Assembly: GCA_038064135.1 (NCBI GenBank)
Contig: JBBTTS010000042.1
Span: forward strand, 1 to 38,820
Source of the DNA: JBBTTS01 sp038064135
GTDB lineage: Bacteria > Patescibacteriota > Saccharimonadia > Saccharimonadales > OMJO01
Direction: 5' to 3'
Length of the DNA: 38,820 nt
In this document: positions 8,326 through 15,772 of the stretch, one piece after another
How the letters are laid out: each line of letters opens with the position of its first letter
Position numbering within the stretch: the first letter of the stretch is position 1
Position numbers and translations under genes: made by a program
Notes under the pieces: generated by a model
What the model saw: the letters and a program-made list of their open reading frames with translations, nothing else
Database searches by the model: none
Told to the model about the DNA's origin: nothing

Positions 8326-8348
8326 CATCTCAGTGGGTAAACGTGGGT
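8302..8348 (+). promoter_or_regulatory. MraZ operator: four GTGGGT boxes in two pairs
   Basis: GTGGGT occurs at 8302, 8312, 8333 and 8343. Boxes within each pair are 10 bp apart (one helical turn) and the pairs are about two turns apart. MraZ of other bacteria binds repeats with a TGGG core spaced by a helical turn upstream of its own gene, so this is very likely the autoregulatory site. Confidence 0.85.
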
Positions 8349-8408
8349 AGTCCAAAATAGATTGCCACCGACAAAAATAAAAACCACTAGCAGCTTAAAC
8401 AACAACCA

Positions 8409-8768
8409 ATGGCCACGGTAGACTATTTCGAAAGGAAGCTTGACGATAAGCGGCGGTTAACCATACCGACCGAGCTTCGCGCTGAGTTTTCTACAGGAGT
8501 AGTTATTACCAGGGGGTTTCAGGACTATTTACACCTGTACCCTAAATCGGTCTGGGACGAACAAGTAGAGTCGCAACTTCAGGGAAATATCCTTGACGAA
8601 AAAACTGCTGACTTAAACGTTCAATTCCGAATGGGCAAATCAGAAAGCGTGCTGGACGCAAAACAAGGTAGATTTACCATCGATCAGCAGCTGTTAGATT
8701 ATGCTGGCATCAACAAGGCGATTGTTGCCGTAAGAGCAGGAAAATACTGGCGAATATTAGCAGGATAA
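8409..8768 (+). CDS. mraZ: Transcriptional regulator MraZ
   Basis: A 119-residue DNA-binding protein with two SpoVT-AbrB half-domains that assembles into a ring and represses the dcw promoter. First half: ERKLDDKRRLTIPTELR at residues 8-24. Second half: SVLDAKQGRFTIDQQLL near residues 78-94. Both have the Asp-x-Lys-x-x-Arg type turn of the family. It is shorter than the roughly 145 residues of E. coli MraZ, with reduced loops. ATG 8409 lacks a Shine-Dalgarno but the N-terminus aligns with the family. It is the first gene of the dcw cluster and sits directly downstream of its own operator; a 412-base structured gap follows before rsmH. Confidence 0.92.
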   Translation: MATVDYFERKLDDKRRLTIPTELRAEFSTGVVITRGFQDYLHLYPKSVWDEQVESQLQGNILDEKTADLNVQFRMGKSESVLDAKQGRFTIDQQLLDYAGINKAIVAVRAGKYWRILAG

Positions 8769-9104
8769 TTCGGCTACGATTCGAAATAGCGAACTTTTAC
8801 AACTTAAAACCAATCAGATAGAAAACCTGACTCGAGGTTGGCTATCTGGCAGTCAGCAGGTGGTAAAAGGGCACCACCTTTAAAAACCCTCGTACCTTAC
8901 ATCAAAACACCTCCCAAAACTCCACCTCACACATAAGTCTCTCAATAGTTTGGAAGTAACGAGTTTGAAGATTTTTAAAATCTTACACATTTTGTAAACT
9001 CGTAACATACGGCCAAACTGTTTAAATCAAAAACAAAAACACCAAAAAAACAAAAAGTTGACTGCTGGATAGGTGACCTTGCAAAAACAAAAAGTAATTG
9101 CAAG
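8769..9104 (+). ncRNA. Structured intergenic RNA element between mraZ and rsmH (candidate cis-regulator)
   Basis: The 412 bases between mraZ and rsmH hold no supportable ORF but many consecutive inverted repeats. In order: TTCG-CTA/TAG-CGAA right after the mraZ stop (8769-8793); CAGATAG (8815)/CTATCTG (8842) enclosing AACCT/AGGTT; AGGTGGT (8858)/ACCACCT (8873); a three-layer nest of AGTTTGG (8947)/CCAAACT (9013), ACGAGTTT (8959)/AAACTCGT (8996) and AAGATTTT/AAAATCTT (8968-8984); and CTTGCAA (9078)/TTGCAAG (9098). None is followed by a U-run, so these are not simple terminators. An mraW RNA motif is known upstream of mraW (rsmH) in actinobacteria; whether this is related cannot be judged by eye. 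Confidence 0.5.
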
Positions 9105-9167
9105 ATAAGCTATCAATGCCCGGCATGGAATCCGAGCATTCATAGTAAACCCTTGCAAAAACAAAAA
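9077..9167 (+). repeat. 17-bp direct repeat of a C-punctuated A-rich motif
   Basis: CCTTGCAAAAACAAAAA occurs at 9077-9093 and again at 9151-9167, the second ending 13 bases before the rsmH ATG. Similar CAAAAACAAAAA tracts recur at 9031-9056 and just before ftsL. They lack G almost entirely and stand where Shine-Dalgarno sequences would be expected. Confidence 0.7.
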
Positions 9168-9180
9168 CAAAAAGTTTTTC

Positions 9181-10077
9181 ATGAAAGACACACACCAAAA
9201 AAACCAAATCAAACACATTCCGGTATTATTAGAACCGGTTCTGTCATATCTAGACCTAAAGGAAGGGGAAAGCTACCTCGACCTAACGGCTGGCTATGGC
9301 GGGCACGCAGGTCAAATACTAGGACGCACCTTGGGTTATAACCATGCCTTTCTCGTCGATCGCGATCAAAGCGCAATTGATTTCTTGCAAACAAAATTTG
9401 CAGGTCGAGGCGTAACACTGTTGCACCAAGACTTTTACTTAGCAGCAAAAAAACTGTTAGATGAGGGACATCGATTCGACATTATATTGGCGGATTTGGG
9501 TGTGTCGTCACCGCACCTAGAAGATGCGAGTCGGGGATTTAGCTTCCAATCTGATGGTTCGCTAGATATGCGAATGGATCAAAACCAAGACTTAGACGCT
9601 GAAAAGTTAATAAATAATAATAGCGTAGAAGAACTTGAAAAAATCATTCGGGTTTTTGGTGAAGAACCAAGGGCAAAAAAAATCAGTCTAGCAATTGTGC
9701 AAAACCGTCCAGTAATGTCCACCAAACAACTTGCAGAAATTATATTAAATGCAATCGGTGGTAAAAGGCAAAAAACGCATCCGGCAACAAAAACATTCCA
9801 AGCTTTGCGAATAGCAGTAAACAGTGAGCTTGAGCTATTAACAAATGCCTTACCGATTTGGATAGAGCTATTAAAACCAGGAGGGCGAATTGCGGTTATC
9901 AGCTTCCACAGTCTTGAAGATCGATTGGTCAAACAAGCATTTAGTGAAGTTTCTGGTAATCGTTACGACGCCAGCTTGCAACTTTTGACAAAAAGTCCAA
10001 TTGTTGCGGTAGCGGAAGAAATTGCTTTCAATCCGCGTTCACGTAGCGCAAAGCTACGCGTCGCCGTTAAAAAATAA
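9181..10077 (+). CDS. rsmH: 16S rRNA (cytosine1402-N4)-methyltransferase RsmH (MraW)
   Basis: A 298-residue SAM-dependent enzyme that N4-methylates C1402 in the ribosomal P site. Motifs in order: HIPVLLEPVLSYL at the N-terminus, the SAM loop YLDLTAGYGGHAGQIL, DIILADLGVSSPHLED, GFSFQSDGSLDMRMD, FQALRIAVNSELE, and the C-terminal GGRIAVISFHSLEDRLVK. Full length for the family, all core motifs intact. ATG 9181 is chosen because the family begins 10-12 residues before HIPVLL; there is no Shine-Dalgarno, only an A/C-rich tract. It is the second gene of the dcw cluster, after the long structured gap, and is followed by a 19-codon ORF and then ftsL. Confidence 0.95.
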   Translation: MKDTHQKNQIKHIPVLLEPVLSYLDLKEGESYLDLTAGYGGHAGQILGRTLGYNHAFLVDRDQSAIDFLQTKFAGRGVTLLHQDFYLAAKKLLDEGHRFDIILADLGVSSPHLEDASRGFSFQSDGSLDMRMDQNQDLDAEKLINNNSVEELEKIIRVFGEEPRAKKISLAIVQNRPVMSTKQLAEIILNAIGGKRQKTHPATKTFQALRIAVNSELELLTNALPIWIELLKPGGRIAVISFHSLEDRLVKQAFSEVSGNRYDASLQLLTKSPIVAVAEEIAFNPRSRSAKLRVAVKK

Positions 10078-10101
10078 AAACAAAAGAAAGGGAGATCCAA
10101 A

Positions 10102-10161
10102 ATGCCAATTCAGGTAAAAAGCCTCTCCCGTGCATACAAAGTTAAAGTCCGCGTCGGCTAA
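10102..10161 (+). CDS. 19-codon ORF with strong Shine-Dalgarno, candidate leader peptide upstream of ftsL
   Basis: ATG at 10102, stop TAA at 10159-10161, encoding MPIQVKSLSRAYKVKVRVG, a basic peptide. GGAG ends seven bases before the ATG (within AAGGGAG), a better Shine-Dalgarno than those of rsmH, ftsL or ftsI around it. It lies in the 157-base gap between rsmH and ftsL and is followed 21 bases later by a 14-bp hairpin. It is too short for family recognition. It could be a leader peptide whose translation affects the hairpin, or a small ribosome- or membrane-binding peptide; translation is inferred from the Shine-Dalgarno only. Confidence 0.45.
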   Translation: MPIQVKSLSRAYKVKVRVG

Positions 10162-10182
10162 AACTTTGCCTTGCGCTAAAAT

Positions 10183-10216
10183 TGGTGTTTGCTTGTAGCA
10201 ATACAGGCAAACACCA
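10183..10216 (+). promoter_or_regulatory. 14-bp hairpin upstream of ftsL
   Basis: TGGTGTTTGCTTGT (10183-10196) pairs with ACAGGCAAACACCA (10203-10216) around an AGCAAT loop, with one G-U pair. It is followed by an A/C tract, not a U-run, so it is not an intrinsic terminator in the gene direction. It may be an RNA-processing site, an mRNA stabiliser or part of a translation-coupled switch with the preceding 19-codon ORF. Confidence 0.6.
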
Positions 10217-10234
10217 CCAAAACAAAAACAAAAA

Positions 10235-10582
10235 ATGACATATTCATCAAGTGTGGCTATCAATCGGCATCGATTTGGTGGACGCAACCAAAACACAACA
10301 ACATTTCAAGCCCAGGCAAAAACTCTTGGCCCGGTGAGCAACACCGTAATCTTGATTATAATGACCTGTTTGCTGGGACTGCTTTATTTAACTCAGGTAA
10401 CTAAAACTAATAGTTATAGTTATCAAATCAGCGAGTTAACAAGTAGGCAAACCCAGCTTAAAAGCGAAAAAGCAGAACTGGAAGTTAACTCGGCTCGCTT
10501 GCAGGCTCTGGACAGGGTAAAAGAAAGCCAAGTTGCCAAAAATTTAGTTTCGGTTGCTCCTAGTGCTACTATTCAAAACTAA
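10235..10582 (+). CDS. ftsL: FtsL/DivIC-like cell division protein
   Basis: A 115-residue bitopic membrane protein. A polar cytoplasmic N-terminus (1-35) is followed by one membrane helix (about 36-55, NTVILIIMTCLLGLLYLTQV) and an extracytoplasmic heptad-like coiled coil (62-98, ISELTSRQTQLKSEKAELE). This is the design of FtsL and DivIC, which link FtsQ to the FtsW-FtsI septal synthase. Sequence conservation in this family is low, so the call rests on topology and position between rsmH and the class B PBP, the classic ftsL slot. It has no Shine-Dalgarno; an A/C-rich tract runs directly into ATG 10235. Confidence 0.75.
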   Translation: MTYSSSVAINRHRFGGRNQNTTTFQAQAKTLGPVSNTVILIIMTCLLGLLYLTQVTKTNSYSYQISELTSRQTQLKSEKAELEVNSARLQALDRVKESQVAKNLVSVAPSATIQN

Positions 10583-10598
10583 CTGTGGTTAAAAGTGT

Positions 10599-12365
10599 AT
10601 GACACCGAACCCTAAAGTCAATGAATTGACGCGTGTTCGTATATGGTACGCGTTGTTGATTTTGATAACGGTGGCTATTGTTGTTAGATTATTTTTTCTT
10701 CAAGTTATCAGATACGATTACTATTCCAAAGCGGCTTTATCAAAGCAATTAAAACAATATGAAATACCAGCCGACCGCGGACATATTTTAGCTCACGATG
10801 GCCGATCTACAACGTCCCTCGTGTTAAATGAAACAAAGTATACGGTTTTTGCAGATCCCAAATTTATTACCAACCCAAAAGACGCTGCTCGTGACGTTCA
10901 AAGAATTATTGGTGGAGATGCTGGTGAAATTGAAAAAAAAATGCAAAGTGATTCCCGTTATGTTGTGTTGGCTAAAAAATTAGACAAGAATCAAAAACAA
11001 AAAATCAACGATTTAAAAATAAATGGCCTTGGCACCAGGGAAGTACCTGTACGTACTTACCCTCAATCACAACTTGCGGCCCAGCTACTTGGTTTTGTTG
11101 ATGATGAAGGAATAGGCAAGTATGGTGTCGAGGAAGCGCTTAACGATGAACTTAAAGGTGCTCCAGGAGAATTAAAAGCAATTACCGATGCCCAGGGTGT
11201 GCCTCTGGCATCGAATAAGGACAACATTATTAAAGACCCTAAAGCTGGCGATAGTTTATTGCTCACAATCGATGTTGGAATTCAAAAGCGCCTAGAAGAC
11301 ATATTAAAGCAAGGTTTGGACATAGCAAAATCTAGCTCGGGCAGTGCACTTATTATGGATCCAAACAGTGGAGCAGTTAAAGCCATTGCAAATTATCCGA
11401 CATATAACCCGGCAGAATTTTTTAAAGTAGAACAAAAGGACCAACTAGTATTTACAAATGCTGCCGTAAGTGCACCTTTAGAAGTGGGGTCGGTCATGAA
11501 ATCCTTTACGGCGGCTGCCGCCATCGACATGGGAGTTGTTAGCAAAAACACCAGTTATTTTGATCCTTCACAGTTTAAGGTTGGCGATAAAACCATTACC
11601 AATATTGAAGAAGACGGTGGTGCCGCACAAAGAACGGTAGCCGACATACTACAACTTTCATTAAATACTGGCGCAACCTGGCTATTAATGCAAATGGGTG
11701 GTGGCGAAATTAACGAGCAAGCACGTACCAGGTGGCATGATTATTTAACGAATCACTATCAATTTGGAAAATTAACCGGAATCGAACAAGGTTACGAGGC
11801 ACCTGGCGTAGTCCCGCACCCAACAGAAGGTTTTGGTCTTAATATTCAGTTTGCAAATACTGCTTTTGGTCAGGGCATGACTAATACGCCACTACAACTG
11901 GGGGCAGCCTTGTCATCTATCATAAATGGCGGAAAATATTACAAACCTCACCTGGTAGAAAAAAGAATCAAAAATGATGGAACAGAAATTATTACCGAAA
12001 AAAAGGTTGTACGCGAAAAGGTCGTTAGTGATCAGGTTAGCTCTGACATGCGAGATCTAATGGAAAATGTCATCAGTAAGAACTATCTGGTATATGGCAT
12101 GAAGAACCTAAGGCAAGAATTTAGGGTGGGCGGAAAGACGGGTACCGCGGAAGTGCCAAAACCTGGTGGCGGATATTATGACGATAGATTCAACGGAACG
12201 TTTATTGGTTACGTTGGAGGCGACACACCCGAGTATGTAATTATCGTAAGGGTAAATGAACCTAAAATAGACGGTTATGCCGGCGCCAGGGCAGCCGCAC
12301 CAATATTCGTTAATCTAACTAATATGTTAATCGACAGTTTTGGGGTAACACCAAAAAGCCAATAG
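10599..12365 (+). CDS. ftsI: Class B penicillin-binding protein FtsI (PBP3/PBP2b-like transpeptidase)
   Basis: A 588-residue peptidoglycan transpeptidase that cross-links septal wall. A short cytoplasmic tail and membrane anchor (about 14-36) precede the pedestal domain with YEIPADRGHILAHDG (about 54-68). The transpeptidase domain carries the SxxK motif SVMK (Ser298 nucleophile, Lys301), SLN (354-356) and KTG (513-515), all intact. Length is normal. ATG 10599 is 16 bases after ftsL. It works with FtsW, encoded two genes downstream. No PASTA domains follow the transpeptidase, so it resembles the FtsI/SpoVD class without C-terminal extensions. Confidence 0.93.
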   Translation: MTPNPKVNELTRVRIWYALLILITVAIVVRLFFLQVIRYDYYSKAALSKQLKQYEIPADRGHILAHDGRSTTSLVLNETKYTVFADPKFITNPKDAARDVQRIIGGDAGEIEKKMQSDSRYVVLAKKLDKNQKQKINDLKINGLGTREVPVRTYPQSQLAAQLLGFVDDEGIGKYGVEEALNDELKGAPGELKAITDAQGVPLASNKDNIIKDPKAGDSLLLTIDVGIQKRLEDILKQGLDIAKSSSGSALIMDPNSGAVKAIANYPTYNPAEFFKVEQKDQLVFTNAAVSAPLEVGSVMKSFTAAAAIDMGVVSKNTSYFDPSQFKVGDKTITNIEEDGGAAQRTVADILQLSLNTGATWLLMQMGGGEINEQARTRWHDYLTNHYQFGKLTGIEQGYEAPGVVPHPTEGFGLNIQFANTAFGQGMTNTPLQLGAALSSIINGGKYYKPHLVEKRIKNDGTEIITEKKVVREKVVSDQVSSDMRDLMENVISKNYLVYGMKNLRQEFRVGGKTGTAEVPKPGGGYYDDRFNGTFIGYVGGDTPEYVIIVRVNEPKIDGYAGARAAAPIFVNLTNMLIDSFGVTPKSQ

Positions 12366-12374
12366 CGCTATAAT
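12345..12374 (+). promoter_or_regulatory. Possible internal promoter before mraY
   Basis: GTAACA (12345-12350), an 18-base spacer and a perfect TATAAT (12369-12374) lie across the ftsI stop, 24 bases before the mraY ATG. It may give extra transcription of mraY-ftsW-murG-ftsQ. Confidence 0.45.
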
Positions 12375-12398
12375 AAGTAGAACTAAACAGGAAATAAT

Positions 12399-13439
12399 AT
12401 GGACCAAATACTCAGTATCACCGTAGAAATAAACACCGTAATCAGAATTTTACTACTTGGTTTCTTGGGATTTTTATTGAGTATGCTAATTACTCCGTTA
12501 TACACAACCGCTGCATTTACTTGGACATGGTGGAAAAAACCCCGACAAACTACTACTACCGGCGAAAAAGCCACTATGTTTAATAAATTACACGCCCAAA
12601 AACATCAAAGACACATTCCGACCATGGCCGGGATGGTGTTTGTGTTAGCTACTGTAGCTGCTACATTACTCTTTAACCTTACAAGAGAAGAAACGTGGCT
12701 ACCGTTGGCGGCTTTTTCAGGCGCAGCAGCTGTTGGGTTAATTGATGACATAATTAATATTAGAGGTAGCGGTAAAGGCGTGGCGGGGTTATCGTCGCGA
12801 CTAAAATTATTACTAACCACAGCAGTCGCTTTAATTGGCGGTTGGTTTTTTTACTTCAAACTAGAGGTAGACACTATCCAACTGCCAGGAGTAGGTGATA
12901 TTGGACTGGGTTGGTTAATAATTCCATTGTTTGTTCTAGTGGTGGTATCAACGGCAAACGCAGTCAACATTAGTGATGGATTAGATGGTCTGGCTGGTGG
13001 ACTATGTGCAATAGCATTCGGTACATATGCCGTAATTGCCTTTATCGAACAGCGCTACGGTATAGCGGGATTTTGTATGACTATCGTTGGCGCTCTATTG
13101 AGCTACACCTGGTTTAATATTTTTCCAGCCCGCTTTTTTATGGGTGACGTTGGGTCATTTGCATTAGGCACGGCATTAGGTGTTGTGGCCATGCTGACAG
13201 ATACTGTGCTCCTTTTGCCGATAATTGGTGCGGTTTTCGTAGCAGAAGCAGGCTCATCAATGCTCCAAATTCTTTCCAAGAAGATTCGTCGCGGTAAAAA
13301 AATATTTAAAATTGCACCAATCCATCATCATTTCGAGGCAAGTGGTTGGCCCGAAACCAAAGTTACAATGCGTTTTTGGGTGCTAGGACAAGTTGCCGGT
13401 TTCTTGGGTCTTATTGGATTTTTGCTCGGAAGGGGTTAA
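12399..13439 (+). CDS. mraY: Phospho-N-acetylmuramoyl-pentapeptide transferase MraY
   Basis: A 346-residue polytopic enzyme that transfers phospho-MurNAc-pentapeptide from its UDP carrier to undecaprenyl phosphate, making lipid I. Around ten membrane helices are apparent. Family motifs are HIPTMAGMVFV after the first cytoplasmic loop, the acidic GLIDDIINI, the conserved NAVNISDGLDGLAGGL, MGDVGSFALG and the histidine motif PIHHHFE near the C-terminus. GAAA-type purines upstream give a weak Shine-Dalgarno. Its TAA stop is followed immediately by the ftsW ATG, so the two are translationally coupled. All catalytic acidic and histidine residues are present. Confidence 0.95.
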   Translation: MDQILSITVEINTVIRILLLGFLGFLLSMLITPLYTTAAFTWTWWKKPRQTTTTGEKATMFNKLHAQKHQRHIPTMAGMVFVLATVAATLLFNLTREETWLPLAAFSGAAAVGLIDDIINIRGSGKGVAGLSSRLKLLLTTAVALIGGWFFYFKLEVDTIQLPGVGDIGLGWLIIPLFVLVVVSTANAVNISDGLDGLAGGLCAIAFGTYAVIAFIEQRYGIAGFCMTIVGALLSYTWFNIFPARFFMGDVGSFALGTALGVVAMLTDTVLLLPIIGAVFVAEAGSSMLQILSKKIRRGKKIFKIAPIHHHFEASGWPETKVTMRFWVLGQVAGFLGLIGFLLGRG

Positions 13440-14687
13440 ATGTTTCCAAGGCAGCGACGGTCAGTTGCAGTAGATAGATCTGGTGCAATTCGTCGGCATC
13501 GACCAGATTATGTGCTAGTTATCATTTCGGTAATTCTAATGGTGATTGGTTTAGTGGTCATTTACGCTATCAGCCCAGGTTTGGCTGTTATTAAAAACGT
13601 GGGCGAGAATTATTATGCCACCAAACAAGTCATTGCAATTTTGTTGGCGATTATTTGTTTCTTGATTGCCGCACAAATGCCCATAAATAAGTGGAAGCAA
13701 CTAGAAAAATCACTCATAATCTTGAGTATATTATCAGTTATTGCAGTGCAACTATTGGGAGAAGAAGTTAACGGTGCCTATCGATGGGTACAAATTGGCG
13801 GTTTGTCGTTCCAGGCTGTAGAGCTCATAAAACTGACATTGATAATTTGGTTAGCCGGATTATTTACTAATCGCATACAGGGCGGGGAAATGGCAGATTT
13901 CAACAAAACCTTAAAACCAATACTCATAGTTCTTGGGCTGCTAGCAGTTGTTGTAGCAATCCTCCAAAGTGATTTAGGGTCTATGGGGGTTTTGGTAGCG
14001 ATAGTGGCAATGATGAGCTTTATTGCTGGCCTACCACTTAGAAGGGTAATGACAATCGGAACATTAGTTGGTGTAGGAGCAGTGTTGGCAATTAGTAGCA
14101 CACCATATCGTCGTGAACGTTTAGCTAACTTTTTGCAACCCGAACGAGACTGCCAAAACAGTGGCTATCAAGCTTGCCAAGCGCTAATAACAGTTGGCTC
14201 TGGCGGAGTATTTGGTAAAGGCTTGGGTCACGGTGTCCAAGCTTACGGCTACCTACCCGAAGCAGCCAACGACTCAATATTTGCTATTATGGCCGAAAAA
14301 TTTGGATTTTTTGGGCTAAGTATTATTCTTTGCTTGTATGTTATTTTGTTTTCCAGAATGCGACGAATTATCGAGCGTACCCCGGATATGTTTAGTAGAT
14401 TCATGGTATCCGGTATTTTGGCTTGGTTAAGCACCCAAAGTTTGATAAATATTGGTGCTATGACGGGCCTGCTGCCACTCAAGGGAATTACTTTGCCATT
14501 TGTGAGCGCTGGAGGAACCAGCCTGTTATTTATTGCGCTGGCTATTGGAATAGTTTTTCAAGTATCACGCTACACTAGTTACGGCGTGGCATCACTAAAC
14601 GATAGGGAAGGAGGTAGGCGTGAAGATACTTCTGACTGGCGGCGGAACCGGCGGCCATATAACTCCGCTGTTAGCCGTCGCCCATGA
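13440..14687 (+). CDS. ftsW: SEDS peptidoglycan polymerase FtsW
   Basis: A 415-residue polytopic SEDS protein that polymerises lipid II glycan strands with FtsI. A basic N-terminus precedes about ten helices starting at YVLVIISVILMVIGLVVIY. Signatures are GGLSFQAVELIKL in the second loop, the long extracytoplasmic loop with GHGVQAYGYLPEAANDSIF, AIMAEKFGFFG, and the last helices GAMTGLLPLKGITLPFVSAGG. The ATG abuts the mraY stop, and the C-terminal 68 bases overlap murG, so the three genes form a tight translational unit. It ends with TGA, direct evidence that TGA is a stop here. Confidence 0.94.
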   Translation: MFPRQRRSVAVDRSGAIRRHRPDYVLVIISVILMVIGLVVIYAISPGLAVIKNVGENYYATKQVIAILLAIICFLIAAQMPINKWKQLEKSLIILSILSVIAVQLLGEEVNGAYRWVQIGGLSFQAVELIKLTLIIWLAGLFTNRIQGGEMADFNKTLKPILIVLGLLAVVVAILQSDLGSMGVLVAIVAMMSFIAGLPLRRVMTIGTLVGVGAVLAISSTPYRRERLANFLQPERDCQNSGYQACQALITVGSGGVFGKGLGHGVQAYGYLPEAANDSIFAIMAEKFGFFGLSIILCLYVILFSRMRRIIERTPDMFSRFMVSGILAWLSTQSLINIGAMTGLLPLKGITLPFVSAGGTSLLFIALAIGIVFQVSRYTSYGVASLNDREGGRREDTSDWRRNRRPYNSAVSRRP

Positions 14688-15771
14688 GTTAAAAAAAAGT
14701 AACCCTGATTGTGTAATTACATACATCGGCGAAAGGGACGGAAAGTTTGATCACATCGTTGATGGTGATGCTAACATAGATGTCGTTAAACGCATATTCG
14801 CCGGTAAGTATAGACGATATCATGGCGAATCCACCATCAAGCGCTTAACAGACATAAAAACCTTGCTATTTAACTTCCGTGATCTAGTTTTATTTGTAAT
14901 TGGCACTTTTCAGGCAATTTTTTTGCTGATGCGCCAACGCCCTGATGTCATTTTTCTAAAGGGTGGTTTTGTAGGTGTACCAATTGGGCTTGCAGCAGCC
15001 TTGTTGCGCATACCTTTTGTTACCCACGATTCTGATGCTATCCCTGGATTGGCTAATAGGATTGTTGGACGCTGGGCTAAAATTCACGCCGTCGCACAAA
15101 AGGTCGATATGTATGCGTATTCACCAAAAAATACCGTCCAGGTCGGTGTCATTGTAGCTGAGGAATTTGATTTAGTTGATAAGCAAGTGCAAAACCATTT
15201 CAAGCAACAGCTAAATTTAAATATTACAGACCCTCTACTTGTGATTACTGGTGGCAGCAGTGGGGCACAAAGGTTAAACCAAGCCATGGTAAAAATTGTG
15301 CCAGACTTAATTTCCGATTTTAATAATTTAAATATAATACACCAAGCTGGGCATGGAAAAACTGATATTTATGGTGAATACAGTAGTCCTAGGCTTAAGG
15401 TTATAGATTTTATGAAACCAATGCATCAATTTACGGGCGCAGCCGATATTATTGTCGCACGATCTAGTGCAAATACCTTGGCAGAATTAGGTGTTCAAGG
15501 CAAAGCCACAATTGCTGTGGCCAACCCTTTATTAACCGATGGACACCAAATTAAAAACGCCGAAGAACTTGCAAAATTGGATGCCGTAATTTCGGTTAAC
15601 GAAAATTCTAAGGAAACTGATCAGGTTCAACTCAATTTGGCTATTCGTGAGCTTTTAAGCGACCCTGTAAAACGAGAAAAAGTGGCTGCAAACCTACACG
15701 AAAACACAATTCAGGGCGCTGCCAAAGTGCTGGCAAAAATACTTATGGAACAATCTAAAGTAGGCCACTAG
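14620..15771 (+). CDS. murG: UDP-GlcNAc:lipid I N-acetylglucosaminyltransferase MurG
   Basis: A 383-residue GT-B enzyme at the inner face of the membrane that converts lipid I to lipid II. The glycine-rich N-terminal loop reads ILLTGGGTGGHITP, the lipid-facing region includes DVIFLKGGFVGVPIGLAA, the linker THDSDAIPGLANR, and the C-terminal domain starts LLVITGGSSGAQRLNQ with the UDP-binding region ARSSANTLAELG. The start is a GTG at 14620 with GGAGG eight bases upstream, inside the end of ftsW, so the genes overlap by 68 bases. Complete and probably active; it supplies the substrate for FtsW. Confidence 0.95.
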   Translation: MKILLTGGGTGGHITPLLAVAHELKKSNPDCVITYIGERDGKFDHIVDGDANIDVVKRIFAGKYRRYHGESTIKRLTDIKTLLFNFRDLVLFVIGTFQAIFLLMRQRPDVIFLKGGFVGVPIGLAAALLRIPFVTHDSDAIPGLANRIVGRWAKIHAVAQKVDMYAYSPKNTVQVGVIVAEEFDLVDKQVQNHFKQQLNLNITDPLLVITGGSSGAQRLNQAMVKIVPDLISDFNNLNIIHQAGHGKTDIYGEYSSPRLKVIDFMKPMHQFTGAADIIVARSSANTLAELGVQGKATIAVANPLLTDGHQIKNAEELAKLDAVISVNENSKETDQVQLNLAIRELLSDPVKREKVAANLHENTIQGAAKVLAKILMEQSKVGH

Positions 15772-15772
15772 G

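Noticed and set aside
9022..9218. Two overlapping minus-strand ORFs rich in Phe/Leu
   Set aside because: They are the reverse complement of the A-rich leader of rsmH and have no start signals or domain pattern.
10183..10216. Intrinsic terminator before ftsL
   Set aside because: The hairpin is followed by an A/C tract, not T residues, in the gene direction.
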